From NCBI GenBank assembly GCA_024274995.1, contig JAJSAA010000219.1, positions 1 to 13,526 on the forward strand: 13,526 nt of DNA, written 5' to 3'. The position numbers and the translations under genes are program-made. Within the stretch, counting starts at the first letter, position 1; each line of letters starts with the position of its first letter. This document shows positions 1 through 7,097 of this stretch, piece by piece. The notes under the pieces are model-generated. The model saw only the letters and a list, made by a program, of their open reading frames with translations, was not told the DNA's origin and searched no databases. This stretch comes from Deltaproteobacteria bacterium. GTDB lineage: Bacteria; Desulfobacterota; Desulfobulbia; Desulfobulbales; VMSU01.

Positions 1-1456
1 ATGTCGAGGAACCAGTTGTTCCAAGTGTATCAGCCCCCACGCCAACCGAAGTGGTGGTATGAATGGTTGTGCCGGCCCCTATGGTTGATAGCGTTGCTAT
101 TGTACTGCCACTACCAAGTGTGCCAGTGCCGGCAACTGCGCCAGAGGCTGTAGCCGAAGCGGTAAGGGTAGTGCCTGAATTAATTATTGTTCCCTGTACT
201 AATGTTGATCCTGAACCCACGATGCTGCTGCCCGTTGTATATACATCGCCGGAAATAGCCTCAAGAGTGCTTCCCGTAGCGAGGATACTACCGGCACCAA
301 TGGTGGAACTGGCTTTAATGGTTGATCCTGACGCCATAATTGATGAAGCCGTAGTTGTGATAGCGCCGGAGGTTTCCAGCAAATTATCAACAAGCGCTAC
401 TGCCGTACCGCCAGCCCGGTTGTTGATAACAATCTCACTGGTACCCTTCTGGGTTAAGGCAATAGTTCCCAGGGTTGACATGGAAGTAGTGTTCCCCAGA
501 ACGGCTGTAGTATTAGTGTCTTGAGTTACCTCAATAGCTCGATTGTCGGTAGAGGTAAGGGTCAGTTTCCCTGCCGAGTCTACAGAGGCAAATACGCCAT
601 GTTCGCTGGTCTTCTGATTAATGGCCGCGACCAGGGCACCATTGGCGTCATTAGCTTGTGTTGCTACGCTGCCGATATTGACCCCGTTAATGGCAAAGGT
701 AGCATCTGTGGTGCCGGCCGCTATACTGTGGGTGGTGGTAGAGCTTACACTCGCCGCCGCCGTAATACCTAAAACATCACTCAGCTTGTTGATGGCATCG
801 GCTACTGCTCCCAGGCTGTGTTCACTGGTGTTGTCATAGACAACTTGAATGCTGTTAAGGTTGTAGGTCTTGTTCTGCAGACTGCTGTAAACTGATAACG
901 CCGCTGTACCTTTATCGGCAAAGGTAAGGTTGGAGGTGGAAATATGGCCGATTTTTGTTGCTTCCGTAGAACCGATGGACAGATTGATTGTCTCACCGGA
1001 GTAGGCGCCAATCTGGAACTTCTTATTGGTGAAATTACCGGAAAGCAGCTTCTGGCCATTAAAAGAAGTGGTTTTGGCAATATTGTCCAACTCTCCCATG
1101 AGTTTGGTGATATCGGACTGGATCGCCTTACGGGAATCGGTGGTCTGGCCATCCTGCGCCGCCTGAATGGACTTTGTTTTTATGCTGTTAACAATATTAA
1201 TGGACTCCTGCAGGGCGCCGTCAGCGGTCTGCACCATGGAAATACCGTCATTGGCATTTTTAATTGCCTGGCCCAGTCCTAACCCTTGTGATCTAAGGGA
1301 GTCGGCGATGGCCATACCGGCGGCATCATCTGCCGCCTTGTTGATCCGTAATCCTGACGATAACCTTTCCAGCGAAGCTGAAAGCGCGTTATCGTTTTTG
1401 ACCATGTTCTTATGGGCGTTTAGTGCCGCAATGTTGGTATTAATTCTTAGTGACAT
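1..1456 (-). CDS. fliC: Flagellin, N-terminal 485 residues (3' end outside window)
   Basis: Structural subunit of the flagellar filament, secreted through the flagellar type III system. The ATG is at 1456-1454 and the frame stays open to the window edge. The N-terminus (MSLRINTNIAALNAHKNMVK) and the following ERLSSGLRINKAADDAAGMAIAD stretch are the canonical D0/D1 coiled-coil region. The motifs AKTTSFNGQKLLSGNFTN and FQIGAYSGETINLSIG (around residues 117-155) are also typical of flagellins. Two segments (about residues 170-230 and 250-310) resemble the Flagellin_IN inserts. From about residue 374 to the edge the protein becomes Ser/Thr/Gly-rich with a six-residue rhythm, listed separately. 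With 485 residues and no C-terminal D1/D0 helix yet, it is much longer than a minimal ~280-residue flagellin. It is divergent from the maf-leg operon and is the likely acceptor of its sugar. All plus-strand ORFs over this stretch are antisense shadows. Confidence 0.97.
   Translation of the reverse strand, partial: MSLRINTNIAALNAHKNMVKNDNALSASLERLSSGLRINKAADDAAGMAIADSLRSQGLGLGQAIKNANDGISMVQTADGALQESINIVNSIKTKSIQAAQDGQTTDSRKAIQSDITKLMGELDNIAKTTSFNGQKLLSGNFTNKKFQIGAYSGETINLSIGSTEATKIGHISTSNLTFADKGTAALSVYSSLQNKTYNLNSIQVVYDNTSEHSLGAVADAINKLSDVLGITAAASVSSTTTHSIAAGTTDATFAINGVNIGSVATQANDANGALVAAINQKTSEHGVFASVDSAGKLTLTSTDNRAIEVTQDTNTTAVLGNTTSMSTLGTIALTQKGTSEIVINNRAGGTAVALVDNLLETSGAITTTASSIMASGSTIKASSTIGAGSILATGSTLEAISGDVYTTGSSIVGSGSTLVQGTIINSGTTLTASATASGAVAGTGTLGSGSTIATLSTIGAGTTIHTTTSVGVGADTLGTTGSST
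2..337 (-). repeat. Hexad-repeat, Ser/Thr-rich variable domain of the flagellin
   Basis: Within the flagellin frame, residues ~374-485 follow the pattern [ILV]-x-[AST]-[GS]-[ST]-[TI]. Successive units read IKASST, IGAGSI, LATGST, then after short irregular units LVQGTI and INSGTT, and later LGSGST, IATLST, IGAGTT, IHTTTS, VGVGAD. A hydrophobic residue every six positions with small residues between is what parallel beta-helix folds of the hexapeptide type look like. About half the residues are Ser or Thr, giving many possible O-glycosylation sites. The repeat continues beyond the window edge, so its full length is unknown. The beta-helix fold is inference from periodicity only. Confidence 0.7.
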
Positions 1457-1457
1457 T

Positions 1458-1471
1458 ATGTTGTCCTACAT
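1458..1471 (-). promoter_or_regulatory. Flagellin ribosome binding site inside a CsrA-like hairpin
   Basis: Read on the minus strand the RNA is AUGU-AGGACA-ACAU, a 4-bp stem with a six-base loop containing GGA, one base upstream of the flagellin AUG. The loop AGGA is also the only Shine-Dalgarno-like element for this gene. CsrA sites are typically ANGGA in the hexaloop of a short hairpin overlapping the Shine-Dalgarno sequence, so this is a good match to a translational repression site. Confidence 0.55.
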
Positions 1472-1480
1472 GAGAGATAA

Positions 1481-1505
1481 ACATCGAAAAATCCTTTTTC
1501 GATGT
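1481..1505 (-). promoter_or_regulatory. Perfect 11-bp hairpin with GGA loop in flagellin leader
   Basis: The two arms, ACATCGAAAAA and TTTTTCGATGT, are exact reverse complements around a 3-base centre that reads GGA in the flagellin mRNA. The innermost A-U pairs could open to give a larger AAGGAU-type loop, which fits the CsrA core ARGGAU. The GGA lies 28 bases upstream of the GGA in the hairpin over the ribosome binding site, close enough for one CsrA dimer to bridge both. A simple terminator or attenuator role is less likely because there is no U-run on the 3' side in the flagellin direction. Confidence 0.5.
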
Positions 1506-1568
1506 AAAATTGCGGTCAGGTGAATCCCGGCCGCCTAAATTACCTTAAAACATTATCTTGCGCTCTTT

Positions 1569-1598
1569 ATCACCTCCCTGTTGAGCCGGGAACCCGGC
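1569..1598 (-). promoter_or_regulatory. GC hairpin followed by an orphan Shine-Dalgarno in flagellin leader
   Basis: In the flagellin mRNA a short GC-rich inverted repeat (GCCGGG/CCCGGC, 1585-1598) is followed by GGGAGGUGAU (1569-1578), a near-perfect complement to the 3' end of 16S rRNA. No start codon lies within normal spacing. The first AUG downstream, 19 bases after GGAGG, opens a frame of only two codons (Met-Phe-stop). It may be a ribosome standby site or a further GGA-type regulator site. Function is inference. Confidence 0.35.
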
Positions 1599-1674
1599 GC
1601 TATGGTTATGATGTTCTTTTCGGTTGCGGTCTAAGAACAAACTAACTAACCCGGAATACGTGTTCTCAATGACT

Positions 1675-1701
1675 ATATCGGTAGTTGAAGTTATATCTTA
1701 A
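1675..1701 (-). promoter_or_regulatory. Sigma-28 (FliA)-like promoter of the flagellin gene
   Basis: On the minus strand the sequence is TTAA, 15 bases, ACCGATAT, close to the FliA consensus TAAA-N15-GCCGATAA. Transcription would begin around 1667 and give a leader of about 210 nt before the flagellin ATG at 1456. FliA control of a filament gene is the standard arrangement. The match is by eye. Confidence 0.65.
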
Positions 1702-1864
1702 ACAAAATTTGTTTTTTTTGGCCAAGTGTCAAAAAAGCATCTCAAAATACTATAATACTTAGCAGGGCAATTCTCTTTTATGTCTTTTGTGTAATTGGTA
1801 AAATAATGGTCAGGCTGTGATATAATTACACCTGACTACAAAAAGTAATAGACACGACATTTTA
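1702..1864. other. AT-rich intergenic stretch with an imperfect inverted repeat
   Basis: No coding potential was seen between the two divergent promoters. A palindrome AAACAAA-a-TTTGTTT sits at 1700-1714, abutting the flagellin -35. An imperfect inverted repeat has outer arms GTCAGG (1809-1814) and CCTGAC (1831-1836) flanking TGTGATATAATTACA. TATAAT sequences occur at 1751-1756 and 1821-1826 but lack convincing -35 partners at normal spacing. The repeat could be an operator or enhancer-type site for the sigma-54-like promoter downstream; this is speculative. Confidence 0.3.
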
Positions 1865-1880
1865 TGGCGTAATATTTGCA
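1865..1880 (+). promoter_or_regulatory. Sigma-54 (RpoN)-like promoter of the maf-leg operon
   Basis: The sequence TGGCGTAATATTTGCA has GG and GC separated by exactly ten bases, with TGGC at -24 and TTGCA at -12, matching the RpoN consensus TGGCAC-N5-TTGCW except at two internal positions. Transcription would start near 1891, 79 bases before the maf ATG. RpoN control of mid-class flagellar genes is common in proteobacteria and related phyla. Confidence 0.55.
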
Positions 1881-1895
1881 TTGGAGTATTGCGCC

Positions 1896-1912
1896 CCGGC
1901 CTGTAAAGCCGG
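1896..1912 (+). promoter_or_regulatory. Small hairpin in the maf leader
   Basis: CCGGC (1896-1900) pairs with GCCGG (1908-1912) around a seven-base loop, just after the predicted RpoN start site. There is no U-run, so it is not a terminator. It may stabilise the 5' end of the operon mRNA. Only the pairing itself is seen. Confidence 0.35.
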
Positions 1913-1969
1913 TTTAAATCTATATGCTATATTTTTGTATTTTCTCATAAAAAAGGATATCTTGTCATT

Positions 1970-4858
1970 ATGACCGAATTACCCAGTTTTTATGATCGTA
2001 ACATGGCGCTTTTAAAGGAGCGGCAGCCGCATATCTGGCAGATGATGACGGAACTGCGGCCGCAGGCGGCGGGAAAAATTTGCCGGGCTCAAAATAACAG
2101 CCTTAATCTGCGCTTAAACGATCCTGCCGGCGGCTCGATGTTACTGCATAAAGATTCAAATCCGGAGAGTGAGGCCGAGGACTTTATCGCCAGTATTTCC
2201 GCCACTCACCGCGGTTTTGTGGCTCTACTGGGGATGGGGCTTGGTTACGCGGCCCTGGGGATTTTGGAGCAGCTCCCCCTGTTACAGTCTTTTGCGGTTT
2301 TTGAGCGTAATTCAGATATTTTCCGGCAGGCCCTGGAGTATATTGATCTCAGCAGTCTGTTGCAAGACAATCGATTAATCCTGGGGGTTGGCCCCGATAT
2401 TGATATTGGCGCTGTTCTGGCCCCGGCCGCCCGCACCCTGCAGCTTGAGGGTTCCATGGTGCTGCACCATATGCAGTCTTTTGAGCTTGATCCTGAGGGA
2501 TATAAGGAGTTGAAAGAAGGATTGTTTCGCCATCTTAATGCCATGAACATAGGCGGCACGACGGTCAAGCATCTGGGACTGGATTTCTTTAATAACCGCT
2601 TCAGGCATATCACCACCATTCATCATCAACGCCTTTTAGAGGATCTGCATAAGGCCTTTGCCGGAGTTCCCGCCATTCTGGTGGCCGGCGGCCCATCGCT
2701 TGACAAGAATATTCATATCTTGAAACAGGTACGGGACAAGGCGGTAATTATGGCCGTTGATACAGTACTGCCAGCCCTCCTTGAGCATGGGATAAGTCCC
2801 CATTTCCTGACCTCCATTGATCCGAACAATCTGACCTACGAAAAATTTGCCGATGTGATCCCAAAAGTTAAGGGCACTTCACTTATCTGTTCATCATGGG
2901 TGAATCCCCGAACCCCGCAGAATTTTCCGGCTCGTCAGGTTTTCTGGACCTTTACCGCTAATTCCATGGAGGCCTGGCTTAACTCTTTAATGGGCGGTGA
3001 AATATTCACCAGCGGGGCAAGTACCGTTGCCCATCTTAACCTTATAGCTGCCGATATCCTGGGCTGCGATCCGGTTATCTTTATCGGTCAGGACCTGGCT
3101 TATCCCCAAACGGCAAGTCACGCGCACGGTACTGTTTTGCAGGGCAGCGCCCCCACAGATATATTGCGGGACGGCAATACAGAAGGGAAGTTGGTCAAGG
3201 GGATTGACGGCACAATGCTCAGGACAAACCGTTCTTTTTTGAGCATGAAAGAGTTCTTTGAATCGGCCATTGCCAATTCCAGCAAAAAATTTATCAATGC
3301 CACAGAGGGTGGTGCTCATATTGAGGGAACGGAGGTGCTGACTCTGCAGGAGACAATAGATTTATATTGTGGTGAAAAGGCAGGGGTTAGGGCCTTGATT
3401 GACGAGCATATACAGGCAACCAGCGGTATAGATAACAGGCACTTGCTGCAAAAATTTCGCTATACCCTTAATAAGGCCGGAACTCTGCAAAAATACATAA
3501 CAGAAGCGGACAGGTTATGCCGGTCGGTGGGCAGGGAACTAACGGCTGTCATGAAAAAACGGGGCCGGGTGCGGGCATTCAATATGCTCCCGTCTAATAC
3601 TCAGCGCAAAATTGAGAAGATAGACAAGCTCCATAAAAAGCTGGATAACGCTGAAATATGGCACGTTCTGGAAGAAATTACCATGAATGGCCTGCAATTA
3701 AGTGAGCGGGAACGGCGGGCCGCTGCGGTGTTGGAAAATAACCCGGCCAAGTATCCTGAATGGCTGGAGCAGAATCTGCGGCGTCTGCTGAATATCAATA
3801 TTGCCAGAACAGATACGCTTGCTCTGCTGGTGGAGAACATTAACAAAATTTTATCATTTAATAAGCGGGAGAGTTTCCTCCTCGACAAAATAGAGCGCCA
3901 GGAGGATAAGGAACAAAACAAGTTACTATTGGCCCGACTCTATATGGATGAAGGGAATTTCGTGCTGGCTCGTCCCATCGTGGAGAGTCTGCTGGCGGCC
4001 CAACCTGCTGGCGGAGAGGTTTATTATAACCTTGGCTGTATCAAGACCTTAGGTTCGGAGTTTGCCGAGTCGGAAGAATATTTTAATAAAGCTATGGCGC
4101 TTGAGGTGAAATTTGTCGAGAAGACCGCGAAATTCCGGCGGCAGCTTGCCGATGATTTTCTGAGTTATACCAAGTATTTCAGGGCGGCAGGCGGTCGTTG
4201 GCCAAGTGTTATATATATGGTTAAAAAAGGACTGCGAATTGTCCCTGATCACGACCAACTTCTGGCAGAACTAAACGGCATTATTCGTGAAGATATGGGG
4301 ATTTGTAAGTCTCACATAGAAAACGGTGATCTGGTGTCGGCCGCAAAGGATATAGAACCATGGTATGATTACCTCGATAAAAAACGCCGGGATTTATCCG
4401 CAAGTCTGGCGCCAGACCTGCTGGCGGCTCTTTATTTAAATCACGGCGGCTTACTGCTTAATGATGGTAAAACCCAAGAGGCGGCAGAGGACTTTCGTAA
4501 GGGCCTTAATTATGCCTCAAATGAGGTTGAGCTTCATCGTGCTCTCATTGATACCCTCTTTGCCGCCGGTGATTTTAATGAGGCCATTTTAGCACTTAAC
4601 CGGGCAATAGATATTAATCCTGATTTTACCTCCTATTGGGAGGGAATCGGTGATAGTTTGTTCTCTGACGGCCAGTATGCCGATGCTGTTCTGGCCTACG
4701 AACAGGGTTTTATCCGCCAGCCGGAGCATATAAATATGCTTAAAAAAATGGGCGACTGCTACCGGGAGGATGGCCAGCTTGAAGCGGCCAGGGCGGCTTA
4801 TGAGCAGGTGAAAAAAAAGATGCAGGAATTGGCTGCTATAGGTAATAATGTCCAATAA
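1970..4858 (+). CDS. maf: Maf-type motility accessory factor / flagellin nonulosonic acid glycosyltransferase with TPR tail
   Basis: A 962-residue cytoplasmic protein. Residues ~210-430 form the MAF_flag10 (DUF115) domain: the signature VAGGPSLDKNI is near residues 237-247, followed by AVDTVLPALLEHGISPHFLTSIDP and then FTSGASTVAHLNLIAADILGCDPVIFIGQDLAYP near 345-380. Maf proteins are implicated in attaching pseudaminic or legionaminic acid to Ser/Thr of flagellin before export. The C-terminal third has tetratricopeptide-like helices, clearest at ~680-715 and ~840-950, making it longer than the usual ~600-residue Maf; the tail may bind flagellin or a chaperone (inference). The start is the ATG at 1970. 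AAGGA lies 12 bases upstream, a rather long spacing. It is the first gene of the operon, divergent from flagellin, and ends 18 bases before legB. Confidence 0.92.
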   Translation: MTELPSFYDRNMALLKERQPHIWQMMTELRPQAAGKICRAQNNSLNLRLNDPAGGSMLLHKDSNPESEAEDFIASISATHRGFVALLGMGLGYAALGILEQLPLLQSFAVFERNSDIFRQALEYIDLSSLLQDNRLILGVGPDIDIGAVLAPAARTLQLEGSMVLHHMQSFELDPEGYKELKEGLFRHLNAMNIGGTTVKHLGLDFFNNRFRHITTIHHQRLLEDLHKAFAGVPAILVAGGPSLDKNIHILKQVRDKAVIMAVDTVLPALLEHGISPHFLTSIDPNNLTYEKFADVIPKVKGTSLICSSWVNPRTPQNFPARQVFWTFTANSMEAWLNSLMGGEIFTSGASTVAHLNLIAADILGCDPVIFIGQDLAYPQTASHAHGTVLQGSAPTDILRDGNTEGKLVKGIDGTMLRTNRSFLSMKEFFESAIANSSKKFINATEGGAHIEGTEVLTLQETIDLYCGEKAGVRALIDEHIQATSGIDNRHLLQKFRYTLNKAGTLQKYITEADRLCRSVGRELTAVMKKRGRVRAFNMLPSNTQRKIEKIDKLHKKLDNAEIWHVLEEITMNGLQLSERERRAAAVLENNPAKYPEWLEQNLRRLLNINIARTDTLALLVENINKILSFNKRESFLLDKIERQEDKEQNKLLLARLYMDEGNFVLARPIVESLLAAQPAGGEVYYNLGCIKTLGSEFAESEEYFNKAMALEVKFVEKTAKFRRQLADDFLSYTKYFRAAGGRWPSVIYMVKKGLRIVPDHDQLLAELNGIIREDMGICKSHIENGDLVSAAKDIEPWYDYLDKKRRDLSASLAPDLLAALYLNHGGLLLNDGKTQEAAEDFRKGLNYASNEVELHRALIDTLFAAGDFNEAILALNRAIDINPDFTSYWEGIGDSLFSDGQYADAVLAYEQGFIRQPEHINMLKKMGDCYREDGQLEAARAAYEQVKKKMQELAAIGNNVQ

Positions 4859-4876
4859 TTAGAGCGGATAAAAAAT

Positions 4877-5869
4877 ATGGAACTCAAAGGCAAAAATATC
4901 CTTGTAACCGGCGCCGATGGTTTTATCGGCTCCCACCTTACTGAAATGCTGGTGGCGCGGGGCGGCCGGGTTAAGGCCCTGAGTCAGTATAATTCCTTCA
5001 ATAATTGGGGCTGGCTGGAAGATTGCAATTGCCTTGATGATTTAGAGGTATTGACGGGCGACATTCGTGATCCCTATTATTGCCGCTCCATCATTAGGGG
5101 GGTTGATGTCATTTTTCATCTTGCCGCCCTTATCGCCATTCCCTTTTCCTACACCGCCCCCATGAGTTATGTGGATACCAATATCAAGGGGACGCTTAAT
5201 ATCTGCCAGGCGGCGCTGGATAACGGCTGCGAACGGGTGATTCACACCTCCACTTCCGAGGTATATGGTACGGCGCAATACGTGCCCATTGATGAAAAGC
5301 ATCCCCTGCAGCCCCAGTCTCCCTACAGCGCCACCAAGATTGCCGGCGATGCCCTGGCCACGAGCTTTTACAATACTTTTAATCTGCCCCTGGTTATCGC
5401 CCGGCCCTTTAATACCTACGGCCCGCGGCAGTCGGCCCGGGCTGTAATTCCAACCGTTATTACCCAGATTGCCAATGGTGCCCGGCAGATTAAGCTCGGG
5501 GATTTACGACCGACGAGGGATCTTAATTTTGTCACCGATACCTGCCGGGGCTTTCTAAGTCTGGCGGAATGTGATAAGGCCGTGGGACAGACGGTGAATA
5601 TCGGCTCCAATTATGAGATTTCCATGGCCGATCTGGTGGATCTCATTAAAGAAATTATGGCAAGTGACACAGAAATAATCTCGGAACAGGCAAGAATAAG
5701 ACCCGAAAAATCTGAGGTCTTCCGGCTGTGGTGCGATAATCGTAAAATCCATAAATTAACCGGTTTTACCCCTGAATACACAATCAGAGCGGGGCTTGAA
5801 AAGACCATTGACTGGTTTGGTAAGCCGGAGAATCTCAGCCAGTATAAGGCAAATATTTATAATGTATGA
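4877..5869 (+). CDS. legB: Nucleotide-sugar 4,6-dehydratase LegB (NAD-dependent)
   Basis: Extended short-chain dehydrogenase of 330 residues, the usual LegB length. The Rossmann motif GADGFIGSH has glycines at 12, 15 and 18. Catalytic elements are T126-S127-E128 and Y150-S-A-T-K154. The RPFNTYGPRQSARAVIP stretch is typical of LegB-like sugar-nucleotide dehydratases. It converts UDP- or GDP-GlcNAc to the 4-keto-6-deoxy sugar, the first committed step of legionaminic acid synthesis. The neighbouring legC-legH-legI-legG-legF set favours LegB over a generic epimerase. The ribosome binding site (AGAGCGG, 4861-4867) is weak, suggesting coupling to maf. Its stop overlaps the legC start by 8 bases. 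Confidence 0.9.
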   Translation: MELKGKNILVTGADGFIGSHLTEMLVARGGRVKALSQYNSFNNWGWLEDCNCLDDLEVLTGDIRDPYYCRSIIRGVDVIFHLAALIAIPFSYTAPMSYVDTNIKGTLNICQAALDNGCERVIHTSTSEVYGTAQYVPIDEKHPLQPQSPYSATKIAGDALATSFYNTFNLPLVIARPFNTYGPRQSARAVIPTVITQIANGARQIKLGDLRPTRDLNFVTDTCRGFLSLAECDKAVGQTVNIGSNYEISMADLVDLIKEIMASDTEIISEQARIRPEKSEVFRLWCDNRKIHKLTGFTPEYTIRAGLEKTIDWFGKPENLSQYKANIYNV

Positions 5870-7025
5870 TGAGGTAATATCTTTCATTCGTTCGTTATTC
5901 CCCGGCAAGGGAATGATCCCCTTGCATGAGCCCATATTCAAGGGTCGGGAAAAAGAATATGTCAATGCCGCCATCGACTCGACCTTTGTGTCGTCAGTGG
6001 GTGAATTCGTTAATCGTTTTGAGACGATGATTTGTGAGTACACCAAAGCTGGTTATGCGGTGGCCACGGTGAACGGTACCGCCGCGCTCCATACCTCTTT
6101 AATGGTTGCCGGAGTAAAGGACGGGGATGAAATCATCACCCAGCCCCTGACCTTTGTCGCTACGGCCAACGCCATCAGCTATTGCCGGGCACGGCCTGTA
6201 TTTGTTGATGTTGACTGCGATACTATGGGCTTGTCTCCTGATGCCTTGCACAATTTTTTGGCCAGCCGTACCGAACAGATTGGCATAGGCTGCCGGAATA
6301 AAGATACCGGTTGCCGGATAGCCGCTTGTGTGCCCATGCATACCTTTGGTCAACCCTGCCGCATCGAAGAAATTGCTGAAATTTGCCGCGCGCACCACAT
6401 TACTCTTATTGAAGATTCTGCTGAATCTCTGGGCAGCACCACACATGGGAAACAGACCGGCACCTTCGGCGCACTTGGCATCTATAGTTTTAATGGTAAT
6501 AAAATCATCACCTGCGGGGGGGGCGGAGTGATGGTGACAGACGACCCCATACTGGCAGCCCACGCCAGGCATCTGACCACTACGGCTAAAAAACCGCACC
6601 CCTATCTCTACGAGCATGATGAGCTGGGTTATAACTATCGGCTGCCTAATCTGAACGCCGCCATGGCCTGTGCGCAACTTGAGAATCTGGAAGGCTATAT
6701 TGAAAACAAACGACAGTTGGCGCAAGAATATGATAACTTTTTCGCCTCCCTAACAAAAATTGATTTTATCAAAGAACGTTCGGGGGCAAGATCAAATTAC
6801 TGGCTGAACACTATTCTCCTTGCTGATCGTGAGCAGCGCGATCTTTTTTTGCAGGTCGCGAATCAAGCGCAAGTGATGAGCAGGCCAGCCTGGAATCTGC
6901 TCAATGAGCTGCCGATGTACAGCCAATGTCAGACAGGGCCTCTGAACAATGCTCAGTGGCTGGCTGATCGTCTTGTAAGTCTGCCGAGCAGTGTAAGATT
7001 ACGGAACCAAGAGAGCTATAGATAG
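5862..7025 (+). CDS. legC: LegC-type PLP aminotransferase
   Basis: DegT/DnrJ/EryC1 family sugar aminotransferase of 387 residues, acting on the 4-keto product of LegB to give the 4-amino-4,6-dideoxy sugar nucleotide. The start MYDEVISFIRSLFPG and then IPLHEPIFKGREKEYV and STFVSSVG are the typical LegC N-terminus. The PLP lysine is K214 in SFNGNK, with D185 in IEDSAES. An ATG at 5796 would add 22 unrelated residues and a 74-base overlap with legB, so the ATG at 5862 is preferred; a weak AAGG lies 12 bases upstream of it. A run of eight G (6516-6523) encodes the Gly-rich stretch after the lysine. The 72-base gap after the gene (7026-7097) holds no clear promoter or terminator. Confidence 0.9.
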   Translation: MYDEVISFIRSLFPGKGMIPLHEPIFKGREKEYVNAAIDSTFVSSVGEFVNRFETMICEYTKAGYAVATVNGTAALHTSLMVAGVKDGDEIITQPLTFVATANAISYCRARPVFVDVDCDTMGLSPDALHNFLASRTEQIGIGCRNKDTGCRIAACVPMHTFGQPCRIEEIAEICRAHHITLIEDSAESLGSTTHGKQTGTFGALGIYSFNGNKIITCGGGGVMVTDDPILAAHARHLTTTAKKPHPYLYEHDELGYNYRLPNLNAAMACAQLENLEGYIENKRQLAQEYDNFFASLTKIDFIKERSGARSNYWLNTILLADREQRDLFLQVANQAQVMSRPAWNLLNELPMYSQCQTGPLNNAQWLADRLVSLPSSVRLRNQESYR

Positions 7026-7097
7026 GTGACAATCCGTCTGCTGTCAAATCGATCAACCCTACCCGCGAACACGTGTGTTTTCTTATAGTTACCGATT

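Noticed and set aside
63..1523. Several plus-strand and alternate-frame open frames over the flagellin (63-524, 621-839, 944-1282, 1167-1523)
   Set aside because: All are antisense to a continuous flagellin frame with unmistakable family motifs; their translations have no recognisable features and no ribosome binding sites.
1809..1836. TGTGA-containing inverted repeat as a CRP/FNR site
   Set aside because: The half-sites TGTGA and TTACA are separated by five rather than six bases and the palindrome needs a bulge; kept only as an unassigned inverted repeat.
5796..5861. Upstream in-frame ATG for legC
   Set aside because: It would add 22 residues unlike LegC proteins and overlap legB by 74 bases; the ATG at 5862 gives the family-typical N-terminus.
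6099..6725. 208-codon minus-strand open frame
   Set aside because: It lies entirely antisense to legC, whose catalytic motifs are intact; it shows no family motifs and no upstream signals.
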